Positions 32,960 to 44,144 of a stretch of 64,000 nt of DNA are shown here, one piece after another (the first letter of the stretch is position 1; every line of letters begins with the position of its first letter). Origin of the DNA: Pleurotus djamor. Lineage: Eukaryota; Basidiomycota; Agaricomycetes; Agaricales; Pleurotaceae. The stretch is from contig JAPEVF010000015.1 of assembly GCA_029747585.1 (NCBI GenBank), positions 62,001 through 126,000 on the forward strand. The letters are read 5' to 3'. A program made the translations under genes and the position numbers. The notes under the pieces are model-generated. The model did not search any database. It was not told the DNA's origin and worked only from the letters and a program-made list of their open reading frames with translations.

Positions 32960-33870
32960 TCATATACCTACGACCGCCCTGAAAGCTTCGTAGCACCTCA
33001 AAATTTCACGCCTATTATCCAAAGGCTTCATCCCTCCATAGCGCAGGCGGGACGGACGGGGAACAGAGGGGTAGCAATAGATAACATGGGTTTCTTCGGG
33101 AGGGTATGTCCCATTACGGATGTGCGCGGCCAGGTTTTGGGTTGCAGGGATCTTGAAGAATATGGGTGAAGTTCCAACCATGACAATTCCTGGCATGACC
33201 TAAGGAGTGTGTGGTCTTAGAAAACACCAGCCAAGGACAAAATCACCCCCCTTTCCCTCGATAGGGGGATATCCAGCTGCCTCCCGTTGGGCGTTGTTCT
33301 CGTTGAAGGCCGGGACCGCTTGTGCAACAAGCTGAGCTTTCGCACATACGGGATCTAGTCGGTCCAATCTCTTGCACGCTTGGACAAGAAGAAGGATATC
33401 GTTCTCCGGAGACGTATTGAGGAGGAGAGCATCCGCCTGTGCGTGCTTGTTTTCACCGCAAATAAGGAGTGGAAGCTTCACCCTCGTGCGTGCGACTCGT
33501 TGTCGACGAACATACCCCAGATACTTGAAAAGCGTGACTGTGAAATCAAGTACAGCGGGCTCCTCCTTTTCCGGGATAATGGTGAGATCAAGGTAGGCGA
33601 GTAACTGAGCATGTTGATCTTGTTGCATAGCGCTGGCGTCGGAGTTGGCGAGCAGCTCTGAGGGTGATGGCAGTTCCTATGACATGAAAAGTTGTAAGAG
33701 TCCTTCCAGGAGCGTTACCGAAACTTGTGGTACTTACCTTTAATCCAAAGAACGAAAGGGCGTCCAACTGATTGAGGCTGATGTGATAAGAGTCAAGTTC
33801 ATTGAGAGTCCAGTCGTTGCTAGACTTGGCCGACCGAATTAGGTTGGGTGGACGGTCCTCTATATGTCAA
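32960..33870 (-). CDS. Agaricomycete multicopy-family protein, probably eroding
   Basis: Three conserved blocks occur in order on the minus strand. Block 1 is near 33735-33865 (RPPNLIRSAKSSNDWTLNEL then HISLNQLDALSFFGLK). Block 2 is 33250-33690, with QQDQHAQLLAYLDLTIIPEK, YVRRQRVARTR, LPLLICGENKHAQADALLL, DILLLVQACKRL and PAFNENNAQREAAGYPP. Block 3 is 32960-33196, MPGIVMVGTSPIFFKIPATQ to YEAFRAVVGI. I recognise this as a large family in mushrooms with no assigned function; the middle block faintly recalls PD-(D/E)XK nucleases. Blocks 2 and 3 should be joined after GK, but the donor there is replaced by a run of six G (33246-33251 on the plus strand), and no ATG is clear at the 5' end. Could be a pseudogene. 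Confidence 0.55.
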
Positions 33871-34067
33871 AACGAGCGCTTGAACTTCTCCTATCGGAGA
33901 TTCATATGACTCCTGATTACGCCGGTGAATGGTTGCTGCTTGAGTTTAGTTGCGACAACGACAACAAGAGTCCTGTATCATTCGGTCTCCGTCGAACAGA
34001 TACAGACACTGCCGAAATTAGTTGCTACAGTTCGGTCAGAACCTGAAGCGAGTCTGCATCCTCGCTC

Positions 34068-34074
34068 TATAAAA
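34068..34074 (+). promoter_or_regulatory. TATA box of the first DPBB gene
   Basis: TATAAAA 50 nt upstream of the ATG at 34124, a normal distance for a fungal core promoter. Confidence 0.6.
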
Positions 34075-34123
34075 GCGTGGCCATGCAGACAGGAAACGGA
34101 TATCCACCCTCACATTGCTCAGT

Positions 34124-34583
34124 ATGTTCGCTCTCGCTCTAGCAGCTGGTCTCTCTGCCTTTTTAGCCACTGTCAACGCTCTTGGAGGCGACGGTATGCC
34201 CCAATCAACTGGATTTTGGTTGACCACCGCCTAAAAGTACATCCTTGTTTTAGCGACGTTCTTCCAGCCTGGACTGGGTGCTTGTGGGGCCAACAGTCTG
34301 TCCACCGATCTCATCGTTGCACTTTCCCCTTCGCAGTTTGCGGGTGGAGCCAACTGCTTCAAACATATCAAAGTTAATTGTACGTCGTGGTTCGGAAGTC
34401 TATTTGGCATGCTCATTCTTACCTCCACTTGGCTTGGTAGTCAATGGGAGGCAGATTGACGCTACGGTCGTTGATCTATGCCCGGGATGTGGAGGAGATG
34501 GCATTGATCTTTCACCAACTGCATTTGAGCTACTCGAAAACCCAGACGTTGGACGAATTCAAGTCGACTGGAACTTCGCTTGA
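34124..34583 (+). CDS. Secreted RlpA/expansin-like double-psi beta-barrel protein (copy 1)
   Basis: Exons 34124-34193, 34254-34379 and 34441-34583 give 112 residues. A signal peptide (LALAAGLSAFLATVNA) precedes a single small domain: ATFFQPGLGACG, DLIVALSPSQFAGGANCFKH, ATVVDLCPGCGGDGIDLSP and FELLENPDVGRIQVDW. These are the conserved elements of the barwin/RlpA-like double-psi beta-barrel: the G-x-C-G loop, the DxCxxC strand, the DLS turn and the IQVDW end. Small stand-alone forms in basidiomycetes are secreted and thought to bind wall polysaccharide; whether this one has any lytic activity is unknown. A tandem copy lies 369 nt downstream with identical exon lengths. Confidence 0.82.
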
Positions 34584-34952
34584 TTCCCTAGAAGGGAACT
34601 AGATCGCTATAATAAATATCAATTCGAGTCTCCGTGAGGGGCCTCCTAATTGTACTCGTATTAATCGCCTATCCTTCATGAGCGCGTTGGCCCCTGTGCC
34701 ACACGCTTGCAAATCAATCAGTCCCACCTTTTGAAAGGCGCCTCACTGTTGTTCATTCGACATTACGGAGCCTTTCAGTGTACTCTATGGTTGCTACGAC
34801 CATTCGGGTTTGACGAGCGCTGATGCTCGCACTCGGCGCACATTGTACATCCAAATTTCACCACCACGGCGTATATTCCCCGCCAGCATCAGTATACATA
34901 AAGCTAGATTATCGACCTATCGAGAGACTCACCTCTCTTGGTCTCCATCAGA

Positions 34953-35411
34953 ATGCTGACATTGGCGCTCTCGATATGTCTCCTGGCCTACGCCACTACC
35001 GTCAATGCTATCAGCGGCACTGGTATGCCACATGCTGGATTGAATTACTTTATGAACACTCAAAATCGCGTTTATTTGACAGCGACATGGTACCAGCCCG
35101 GCTTGGGGAGTTGCGGACACTTCAACCAAGTCTCTGATCTGGTCGTCGCGATTGCTCCTAATCAATACGCGAACGGGGCACATTGTTTCCAGAATATTCG
35201 TGTCACCTGTACGTCCTCACACCGCCTGCTCAATGTTGATGATCAACATACTCATGCCGAGGGTTTAGTCAACAGCAAGCAGATCGTTGTTCCAGTTGTT
35301 GATGAATGCGTAACTTGTAATGATAATGGCATCGACCTTTCCCTGGGCGCCTTCTCAATCTTGCAAGATCCAAATATTGGCTTGATTGGAGTTGACTGGG
35401 ATTTTATTTGA
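34953..35411 (+). CDS. Secreted RlpA/expansin-like double-psi beta-barrel protein (copy 2)
   Basis: Exons 34953-35022, 35083-35208 and 35269-35411 also give 112 residues, with exon lengths 70, 126 and 143 exactly as in copy 1. The leader (LTLALSICLLAYATTVNA) is a signal peptide. Domain blocks: ATWYQPGLGSCG, DLVVAIAPNQYANGAHCF, VVPVVDECVTCNDNGIDLSL and ILQDPNIGLIGVDWDF. Compared with copy 1, the cysteine pair is kept as CVTC, and Asp/Asn replace Gly in the loop behind it. Clearly a tandem duplicate with strong sequence divergence. Predicted to be secreted to wall or medium. Confidence 0.82.
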   Translation: MLTLALSICLLAYATTVNAISGTGMPHAGLNYFMNTQNRVYLTATWYQPGLGSCGHFNQVSDLVVAIAPNQYANGAHCFQNIRVTCTSSHRLLNVDDQHTHAEGLVNSKQIVVPVVDECVTCNDNGIDLSLGAFSILQDPNIGLIGVDWDFI

Positions 35412-35488
35412 AGACGGAGAAACTGGTACATACACCGTAAGGCCCTAAATCCAGACAAAATAATTTACAGTTGGTACTCTGTTCTACA

Positions 35489-37165
35489 TCAGCATAAGGG
35501 AGCCCGCTCCCTGATTGTGTTATCTGCCTTGAAGTGAGGTATGGTATTGCTCGATATCTCGGAGAATTCGGGAGGCGGACGGTGCGAACGCGTGAACCTC
35601 AGCAGAGAGAACAGGTGCGGCCTCCCCCTATCTCCTATTGTGGTTTTAGGGACGTCTGATGGGGAGTCAATAAGGACGTCGGTCAGGCCAGGTATGTCAT
35701 TGGCAGTCGCCTTGCGTAGGTTTAGTAGCATGCGGACAGTTAGAATTCCGAGGGAAGCATGAAACNGGGCTAGTTAAAGAGGAAAATAGATACTCTGTCA
35801 GCAGTGATCAATCAGAGGGCCTTGTGCTCTTACCCAAAGCTAAACCAGGGGATACGAGTGATTCCCTGTCAGTCACCAATCAGTACATTCTGATAGAAGC
35901 CTCAGAAGTATGAAGGACGTACGACGGCCATCAAGTTGGTAAAAACCAGTATACCTGATATCCTACATCGCAGTTCGTTCAGGTTTCATCTCCGCGAACC
36001 AGGGGACTCGACTCACGTGAAGAAATACAGAAGGTTATCCCGGATTAACAACGCGTACAGCGATATCCTCCTGCCGCCCTGGAATGTCGTGGCGGTGTGA
36101 GAAGCAGCCTTGTAAACCGCGAAACAGAACAAGACGCCCTCATAAGCGGTTGCTAAGCGGCGCACATTGTCAGCCGAAGTAGGAGACTGATGTACCGCAC
36201 AATGATTACCTGGAACCCATTGCGCCCATTCCGTATCGAGGTGAACAGATGGACAACCGGGTAGAGGAAGATGGACGGCATCTTCCAGCAGGGCTGATGT
36301 TCGTAAGACATTGTGCACGAGTACATAGATGAAACCGGCGATAGAGAAAATGAATAAGACGCCGTTGAGCGCTGCGACCTGTCATGTCAACGTCGATGGC
36401 GAATAGAGTGTGGACCGATTAGTAGGAGGGCATGAGAGAATGTGTTGAATGGCAGACCTTCTTGTTGGATTCGAAGAGAGCGTAGATGCGAAGTTGCATG
36501 ATAACTTCGACCGACCATAGGGATATCGCGCCTACGATGCGTGTTGTAGGGTTGATCGCCAAACAGCTTTAAAACAAACATGAAAGAGTATGAGACGTGT
36601 TTTGAGGGTTTTCAAAGAAAAGGACCGACACTATGTCAGAGGTGATTCCCGGCCGAGCGAATACGTGGATTTGAATGGCGTCAAAGACGAGGAGGAAGAT
36701 GGAGTAATATCGTATCTAACCCGTAAGGCGGTCAGACTGACGACTGACTGGAAGCTTCCGCGAATAGGGACCCACCCAGAGAAACATAAATTTCCCAAAG
36801 CATCGTTTCTGCGGCTTAAAGCACGATAAGCATTGCCTTCGGGGTGTGCAGAGAATGGAGCTTACCCAAATGTAGCGAATCTGCCAGCCATGTCATCCAG
36901 GTAAAATCAATCGATGAGGTGAACATGTGGCTGCTGACCTCATCTTCAAGAGTGATAACTGTGAACATGTCCGTTCAGAGCTGTACGCCAAGAACATCGT
37001 CCTTGAACTCACAGTAGTCGTAAAGTATCCAAGTCAGGCACGCTACTGGGTATGAGAAGAAGAGGTCAACTCAACCAAGCGGAGAGTGGGATCCAACTCA
37101 CAGACTGTTCGAAGGGGAATAAGATTGCCTTCATACAGCTTTATAAACCTTGAATCGGCGTCCAT
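35489..37165 (-). CDS. DUF6533-family membrane protein (copy a)
   Basis: Begins near ATG 37165 with DADSRFIKLYEGNLIPLRTV. Further exons give LTWILYDY-like and VITLEDEV segments, the latter the conserved acidic turn of DUF6533, then VRYYSI-type helices on the minus strand. AISLWSVEVIMQLRIYALFE follows, then AVHLPLPGCPSVHLDTEWAQ, WVPATAYEGVLFCFAVYKA, SLYALLIRDNLLYFF, GITRIPWFSFG, and a final exon with MLLNLRKAT (35489-35731). This is the usual seven-helix layout of the family, expanded in mushrooms; function unknown. A paralogue is at 49129-50831 in the same orientation. An N lies at 35766 inside an intron region. Internal exon borders are approximate. Confidence 0.68.
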
Positions 37166-38358
37166 TTGACGATGAAAATGTGTTTGTTAGGGTGGGGGAA
37201 ATTCAAAAGAGTTGTCAATCTTTCGTTCGAAGTGCGGAAATATATATATGTCTTCTTTCCAAGAAGGAGCCCACAAACGCATTCGGTATGGTGATCAAAC
37301 ATACCTGATGCGTTATGTAGGCTCGTCGGGGCGCTGTAGCAAAGTTGGATTTTTTTGCTGGTTGGGAGCGCATTTCCTCCGATCCGAGGTGCTCGGTTTG
37401 ATACACGAGACATTTATACCGCATAAGGGATCGAGGAGGCAGCCAATATTGATCGACTCGGACAGCTAGCCAATGGGAGACCTTCCTAGTCGCTGTCTGC
37501 CGTGCCACTCATCAGGTGGCACTTGTTTGCAGGGAAAAGGGGAGAATGGACGAAGGCATCCACCGCAAACTTCACCGTCAAAAGAGCGGGAAAACATATC
37601 AGTGGCCATACGATGCATGCATGCATGCACAAGCAACCGCTCCGAGTCAGCCACAGCACTGATCACTTGGGGTGAGGTCCCTTTCAATCAAAAACTGATT
37701 GGCGAGCGTGCTATGGTTTCCTGTTCAACATTGAGTGTTTAAGAATATGTTTGAATGGTATGATACGCATCCTGAACATCATATGGAGTCTAATTCCACG
37801 CAAAACGGGTGCCTAGATCAACAAATACCCTTGTTAAGCAACTGGATAGCGGTTCAAAAATTCGCCGTTGACAGCGATGGTTTTAGACGGGTGAGTCAAG
37901 ACTCGAGTAGCGTCCGACCTCTTACAGGCGTATGCAGAAGGCCAGCACATGAGCATGAGCGATTGAGTGCTTGAACTTGAAAGCTTCAGAGGGACTTGAC
38001 TTGGAATCTTGGATTGGACTCCGGAAGGAAGCAGTGGCTGTGCACTCGGATGTTCAGCCCCTTAAAATTACCCCTGACAGAGAAAATCGGTCATGCATCA
38101 TGTGTCAGTTTGCCTCTGAGTCCAAGTTGCTTCCAAGTTCAGTCCTCTCCGCGCGGTTGGAGACTCTCTTGTTTATCATATCCTTGCTTCCACAGTCTGA
38201 CCTTGCGCGAGCTCTTTAACTGCGGAACCTGTCAAATAATGTGCAGCGAACAAATTTCCGACTTGAGGTTCCCAGCGATTGTGCTTCTTTAGCTTTTGTC
38301 TGGGATCGCGACTAAATGCCAGGCCCCACGCCCGGATCGGTTACGTATGGCACGTCTC
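37166..38358. other. Intergenic, no supported gene
   Basis: About 1.2 kb between two divergent genes (DUF6533 minus, permease plus). A repeated gatgcatgcatgcatgc tract is at 37613-37629. Frames on both strands look random. Confidence 0.4.
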
Positions 38359-38367
38359 TATATAAAA
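38359..38367 (+). promoter_or_regulatory. TATA box of the permease gene
   Basis: TATATAAAA ending 41 nt before the ATG at 38408. Confidence 0.65.
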
Positions 38368-38407
38368 CGCAGATAGCGAGGGCGCACAGAGTCTCCAGCC
38401 TACCACC

Positions 38408-41030
38408 ATGTCACCTCCTTCCAGCGACCTTGAGAGCGACTCAAACACTTCCACCGATGCTGTCAACTTTGGATACAAGCAAGAATTGAGCAGGGCATGT
38501 ATATTGACGAATGAGTGCTTGAGAGCAACAACTTATCTTTATCGTGTCTTGTGTGCAGAATCGAGGCCTCGCACATATGTTATTCAGTAAGTTTTTTTTC
38601 GCCAGACTTGCGCCACTTTCAAGAGCTTATCACCATGACCAGTGACCTTGGGTACGCCCTAGCTTGTCCTCAAGTCGTTTTCGAGCTGATTTTGAGTCCT
38701 CCTTTGTGCTTGTAGCCATCATTGCCGTGCGTGCGTCCTCTTCTAATCCTCAGTCATTGAATCGCAGTGATTGACCTTATCTCAGCGTATGGCTTGACGG
38801 CACCAATCGCGACTACGCTGACTAGTGGTGGCACCGTGACCATGATATGGGGGCAAGCATCGCCGTCTTCTCGATAAGCACCCAAAATAACTAACTCTAA
38901 GTTGACCCTTACACTAGGTGGGTGTTCGTGTGCATCATGTCCCAACCAATGGCTTGCTCCCTGGCGGAGATCGCGTCGAAGTACCCCACTTCGGCAGGAG
39001 CCTATTACTGGTGCTTCCGCCTCGCTTCTCCTCGTTATCGGCTGCTTCTCTCATGGATTAATGGATGGTTGACAATGGTGGGCGTGTGGACTATCGCCCT
39101 AAGCGTGACATTTGGTGAGTACTATGTTATTCGGCTAGCTTAGCTATGCTACCCCAGCTACTGACTATGAATGAAGGCGTGTCTCAGTTCCTCATCGCGG
39201 GCGTCACTATCTTTCATCCAGAATGGGTAGCTACGCCTTGGCAGACTTGTGAGTCGACATCGCTATCCCCTCTATGAACTCGTTGATTGTGATCATTCCC
39301 AGACATCATATTTCTGGTTTTTACCTTCGTTGTCAGTGCTATCTGCATTGTTTTCAATAAAGCTCTCCCAACACTCGACGTACGTAGTTTTCTGCCTTCT
39401 CCCTTGTATAATCATGTCGAGGACGACCCGTTCAGCTGCTGTCGGCTTATTGGACCATACTAGGCATCTTCGGTGGGTTCTAATCGGGTATCCGAACTCG
39501 GGGTCTTACACGAATCTAACTAGCCACGCTTAGTTATCCTCGTATGTCTATCTGTGAAAGCTGCCTCAGGTCGTCGGTCTGTATCTTTCGCACTCGGTCA
39601 TTATGACGCATCTCCATCTGGCTGGACGCCCGGTTGGACGTTTTTCATTGGTTTGCTTGCGGTGAGTTTCATTTAAGCGTTTGTTTTGCATCAACCAGAA
39701 TGATGATCTCTCCGAATGAAATGTAGCCTGGTATGTTCCTGACGCCTCAACCTATTAACCTGGCTACTTGAATTGAAACCGATCCATGCAGCTTATACCT
39801 TCTCCGCAATTGGGATGAGTGGGTTTCCTCTGTCCATTACGCGCCCTAACTCTATGTTGAACTCGGCCGATCTTGGACAGTCGCTAGCATGGCGGAGGAA
39901 GTCCGACACCCTGCCACACAAGTCCCAAAAGCCATTATCTGGTCAATACCTATATCAGCGGTCATGGGTCTAGTCTTCTTGCTCCCGATAGCCTTTACTA
40001 TCCCCGATATTGCGTCTCTTCTACGTGGTAACTACCGTTTCTGTTGTCGCCGGTATACCCTTGCTCACCTCATACCTTCGTAGATGGAGGAGGCCAACCT
40101 ACTGCGCTAATGTTTACGTTAGTAATGGGCTCAAGGGGCGGCGGGTTTGGCATGGTCAGCCATCTTATTCATCTGCTTACTTATACTCACCTTCGTTGAT
40201 GTGACTACGGCATCTCAGTGGTTCATCAGTAGGTATATCCTCCTTTGTCCCTTCATCCGAGCTGACTCGTTTTGTCAAACTATGTCTTAGTCTTTGGAGT
40301 AGGCGTCTTCTGTGCACTATCCATCTGCACAGCTGCCTCGCGCGCAACATGGGCTTTCGCACGCGATAAGGCCCTTCCATTTCATCACATCTTCTCGCGT
40401 GTAAACAACGAGCCAGACGCTTACTTCCCCGAAATACCTCTCAACGCGTTCCTACTGTCAACCCTAGTCCAGCTACTACTCGGATTGTTATTCCTAGGGT
40501 CTAGTGCAGCGTTCAATGCCTTCGTTGGTGTAGCAGCGACGTGTCTTGGAGCTAGCTACGCTATGCCTATTGCGATAAACCTGATGAACGGCAGGGAGCA
40601 GCTTGAAGGTGCCCCAGTCTATTTGGGGAGGTGGGGGAAACCCTTGAACGTCGTGGCGATCGTGTGGACTTTGTTTCTGATCGTGATCTATTCGATGCCG
40701 GCAACGCTACCTGTGACCAAGTCAACCATGAGTGAGTCGCGTTTCTCTTTTTCATACATTTACCCCAGTATAGGCACCTCTGATCTTGGCGTTACTCGTG
40801 TGCTGATTGGGTTCGGTTTCCTAGATTATGCGTCTGCTGTCTTTGTGGGATTCGGGGTTATCAGTGGTGTATGGTATCTGATCAGTTGAGTGGCTTTGCT
40901 TGTGACGCATTGACCGAGGGAGCGTGGTCCTGATCGCAGGTCTGTTTTATTAAATGCAGGTGGCAGGTACCATTATACCGGCCCACCTATGCCTCCGTCT
41001 GGAAGCAAAGTCGAGCCGGAAAACCCTTGA
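38408..41030 (+). CDS. APC-superfamily amino-acid/GABA-type permease
   Basis: Starts at ATG 38408 with a hydrophilic N-terminus (SPPSSDLESDSNTSTDAVNF then GYKQELSR), the usual pre-helix-1 signature. Many exons follow with membrane segments and family blocks: SGGTVTMIWGW, CSLAEIASKYPTSAGAYYW (the conserved AE...PTSGG-like motif), WINGWLTMVGVWTIALSV, FALGHYDASPSGWTPGW, MAEEVRHPATQVPKAIIWS, a segment with SRGGGFGMWSAILFICLL, and FCALSICTAASRATWAFARD followed by KALPFHHIFS. The C-terminus is YTGPPMPPSGSKVEPENP at 41030. About 12 helices, plasma or vacuolar membrane. Relatives include yeast Uga4 and choline/GABA permeases; substrate cannot be assigned. The first helix region is split by introns that I did not fully resolve. 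Confidence 0.82.
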
Positions 41031-41892
41031 CATTAGTACGTCTTAAAACATTTGGTAGTAGGTGTGTATGGGCGTGGCGCAGTGATAGGATCCAATAAAA
41101 TGGTGCGCTTTCTATCCTACGGCAACTGGATTCCAGAGTCCTATGGAAATAACTAGGCTGAACGGAGCCTTGGTCTGGTATGAGATGCTATGATTGGAAG
41201 TTTGTCGTCCCGAACAAGCCTTCGGCTCGGTGTCAACGTGGATGCGACGGGTACTCCATCCCGACACATCAACACTCGTAGCCTATGCGATTACCTTATA
41301 TCCTTCACAGCCTGAGTCCCGCGCCGGCGTGTACATACGCGGGACGCCAGAAAATCGTGCCCAACTGGTTCCTTTCAAGCATCAACGAATACGCTCATTT
41401 TTCCCTTGCTAAGCACCTCCTGGCCAATCTCGAACGTTTGCTTCTCACAATAGGGAGCAACAGACTGATCGAGAACCCCCACGGAATCCCCAAGCAGTTG
41501 ATGTGAAGGCGTCATGATGGTCATTTTGGAGTCTTTCCACAGTCTCCGAAGATCGAAGGACAAACAGGTATCCGGATGAGGAAGGGATGCTGTTGCAGAG
41601 GTGACTCACTTGGGAAACTTCGGGGCCGATGGAACAGGAATAGCGCAAAGGTTTACGGTTACATGTTGTCATGGTGTATGTATGAACGTTGCGAAATGGA
41701 GGCGGGTCTACTAATGCAAGGTAAGTAAAGGATTATTTGTAGCGAAGTGGTAGTCTACATACAGGAGGGGTGCTATATCGACGGATCCGTGGTATAATAT
41801 GTTATGTGGGATAGCGGGGGATAGCGCAGCGGTTAGGAAATAAATATAAGCGGATATTCGGTGAAGTGGTCGACGAGAGAAAGAAAACGGCA
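41031..41892. other. Convergent intergenic region
   Basis: 3' flanks of the permease (plus) and PPTase-like gene (minus). No credible gene on either strand. Confidence 0.4.
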
Positions 41893-42641
41893 TCAAGCAG
41901 TCAACTTTGGTATGACTTTCACCATCTGGTCGATATTGATGAACTGTACCCAAGATTCCAATTCTTTTTGTGATTCATGCCAGATGAACTTCGAATCCTT
42001 CGTCCCTCTGAAGAAGGCGCAGACACATTGATATTGTTCTTCAACGAGGACATCTTTGCGAGCGACTCCGAGGTTGGCTTTGAATATCCTGAATTCCCAG
42101 CCGGTTAGTGGGTGTCCGTCACCGATTACAGATTCTTCTGGGATGTTGAATTCCAGACGTGACCAGTCGAAGCCGATGGGTTGGCCGATGGCCTTGATGT
42201 AGGCTTGCTTGAGGGAAAGAACTATACAGAGCCGTCGTAACATTACTTCATCTCCTAGGTCGGGCGTAATCATCGACATTTCCAGACTCGTAAGCTGTGG
42301 CACACGGACCGATCAGTTCAAAGGGACAAACAACACAGGTCGCGACTCACTTTATGTGAAAAGGACTCAACATAGGCCTGCACCGATACTCCTCTCGGCT
42401 CGACGAGAAGTTGTTTCATGCCGAGACCGATGTTAATCACTTTCCGTTGGATCCCCTGCGTCATCGCCATCCCGCAGAGGGAATTTTCCGTAGCAAGGTG
42501 ATACCCAATCATCGAGTGAAGAAATTTTTCTGGTGGCAGATCATCTGGAATCTTTGGAGGAGAATGAAGAGGTTTGTTGAACGGTGGAGATAGCGGGGGT
42601 AGGGTTTCACAACTGCACCTGTTCGATCCAATGCTTGCCAT
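41893..42641 (-). CDS. 4'-phosphopantetheinyl-transferase-like protein, metal ligands substituted
   Basis: Two exons are clear on the minus strand, joined by an intron at about 42303-42352. The first (to about 42641) carries GYHLATENSLCGMAM, INIGLGMKQLL and RGVSVQAYVESFS. The second carries LTSLEMSMITP, LSLKQAYIKAIGQPIGFDWS, RLEFNI and HPLTGWEFRIFKANLG, ending at 41893. Layout and spacing match Sfp/AASDHPPT-type PPTases, which load carrier proteins with phosphopantetheine. The expected YNVSHDN, G(I/V)D(I/V)(E/M) and K-E-(A/S)-x-x-K motifs are altered: the His is lost, the metal-binding Asp reads Gly and the Glu of KEA reads Gln. The N-terminus probably lies in further exons up to about 43340. 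Either a non-catalytic relative or a recent loss-of-function copy. Confidence 0.68.
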
Positions 42642-44144
42642 TTGAAGTGACGCAATCCCGCCACTTCGCTCTGGGTATGCGTCTGTGTCTCATCATGAGC
42701 AGGGGCAACATGAACGTCATCAATTGTCCTGTTCCCGAGGGTGCGATGCATTAGATGTAAGCCAATAGAATGGGCGTCATTTTGCTCACTGAATGTGTCT
42801 GCATCTGGGGGGTTGTAAGCGACGCCGGCATGAGGTACACATTCTTTTACAACTTTGTAACAAGCATCGTATTCCTTTCAAGGGTCCGTTCAGTTCAATT
42901 TTCGAACGAAAATCAAATAATCGCTCACATCTTTCGTATACTCCCGATTCAGGGAGAGCATCCATACCAATATTGGACAATCGGTGGTCGTTGAAGAGGA
43001 CATGGAGGGGACTTTGGGATGAAGGAGTGGTTTAACTGTGAAATGCGGTGCGCCGAGACGGATGAAACATACTCGCTGTGTGTGGGATAAATCGTTAGGA
43101 AGTGGCAGGGGGAAATTTGATAATTTGTCGTCGTTGGCGTTGTCGTTGAGGTCGTCGTCGTCGTCGCTGTCAACGAGTGATGGTGGTGGATGTGGTGAAG
43201 GGGGCAATGGGCATTCTATAGCTTCGAGGAGCCTCCTGCCAATTTGAACCAATTCAACAAGGCAGCTCGCCACACACATGAACCACGTTACGTAACCCCG
43301 CTTGTTCCCTCCCATTGTGTTTGGCGCCTTGATCTTCTGTGAGTCGCCCACAACGACCATCCTCGGTTGGCAATGGCAACTGACAACAACAACGCCTCTT
43401 GTTACAGAGAACATATGCCAAAGAACAGCCCAATTGTCAGACACGGCCTCGACGAATTGGTATTGTTTTTGCTGGGCTTTCGAGACATCGACCGAGCTTC
43501 GTGCCTACCTTCTGCGATGCCACTTTTCGCCTTTCCAGTCTATCCGCACAGCAAGCCAAATATACTGCGGCGTTTTTTTNGGCATTCCCGCATTGGTTCC
43601 GATGCATTCTGATGAACTGCGAAAATGGTTCGATTTTACTTCCTGAATCCTTGGAATCGATACCACGAGGCGTTCAGGTGCTTTCCAAACTCTGACATCC
43701 GATGACTTTTGCGGTCAACACCTCTCCAGGTCAACAATGATCCCATCAACAAGAGCTGTGTAGACTTGAGCGTCTAATGAAGCGCCCAATGCATCCTAAG
43801 TACTAAGTACTTGCTACGCTTCCCATGGTCTTCTCAGATCGGCTCCCTTCTCGGATTGATAGTACTTATAGACATATATCGATGGGGACTGGGCTCGGCT
43901 CCGTCGCTGTGCACTTTCGACTACTGCCTCATCTGACGGGCAAAGCCACCACCTAAGCAAGCGATTCACGCAATTTGCAACGTTCAAGTGTCGCCAGCCT
44001 ACCCGGGCCTCTCTGAAGTCGTCGAGGCCCGCCCCCACCCGCGAAAATCCCAATACTTCGGTTTTTCCTCGGCCAACCACCTAAACTTCGCTTAGAAGCC
44101 AGGTATAAGTATAAATCGTCTGCGATGACCTCGATTCTCCCCGC
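42642..44144. other. Possible 5' exons of the PPTase-like gene, then intergenic
   Basis: A minus frame at 42890-43444 includes an Asp-rich low-complexity run and ASCLVELVQIGRRLL, which could be the N-terminal lobe of the PPTase-like protein, but I could not splice it convincingly. An N after a T-run is at 43580. Beyond 43650 nothing is recognised; tataagtataaa at about 44104 could be the TATA box of the esterase gene at 44145. Confidence 0.35.
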
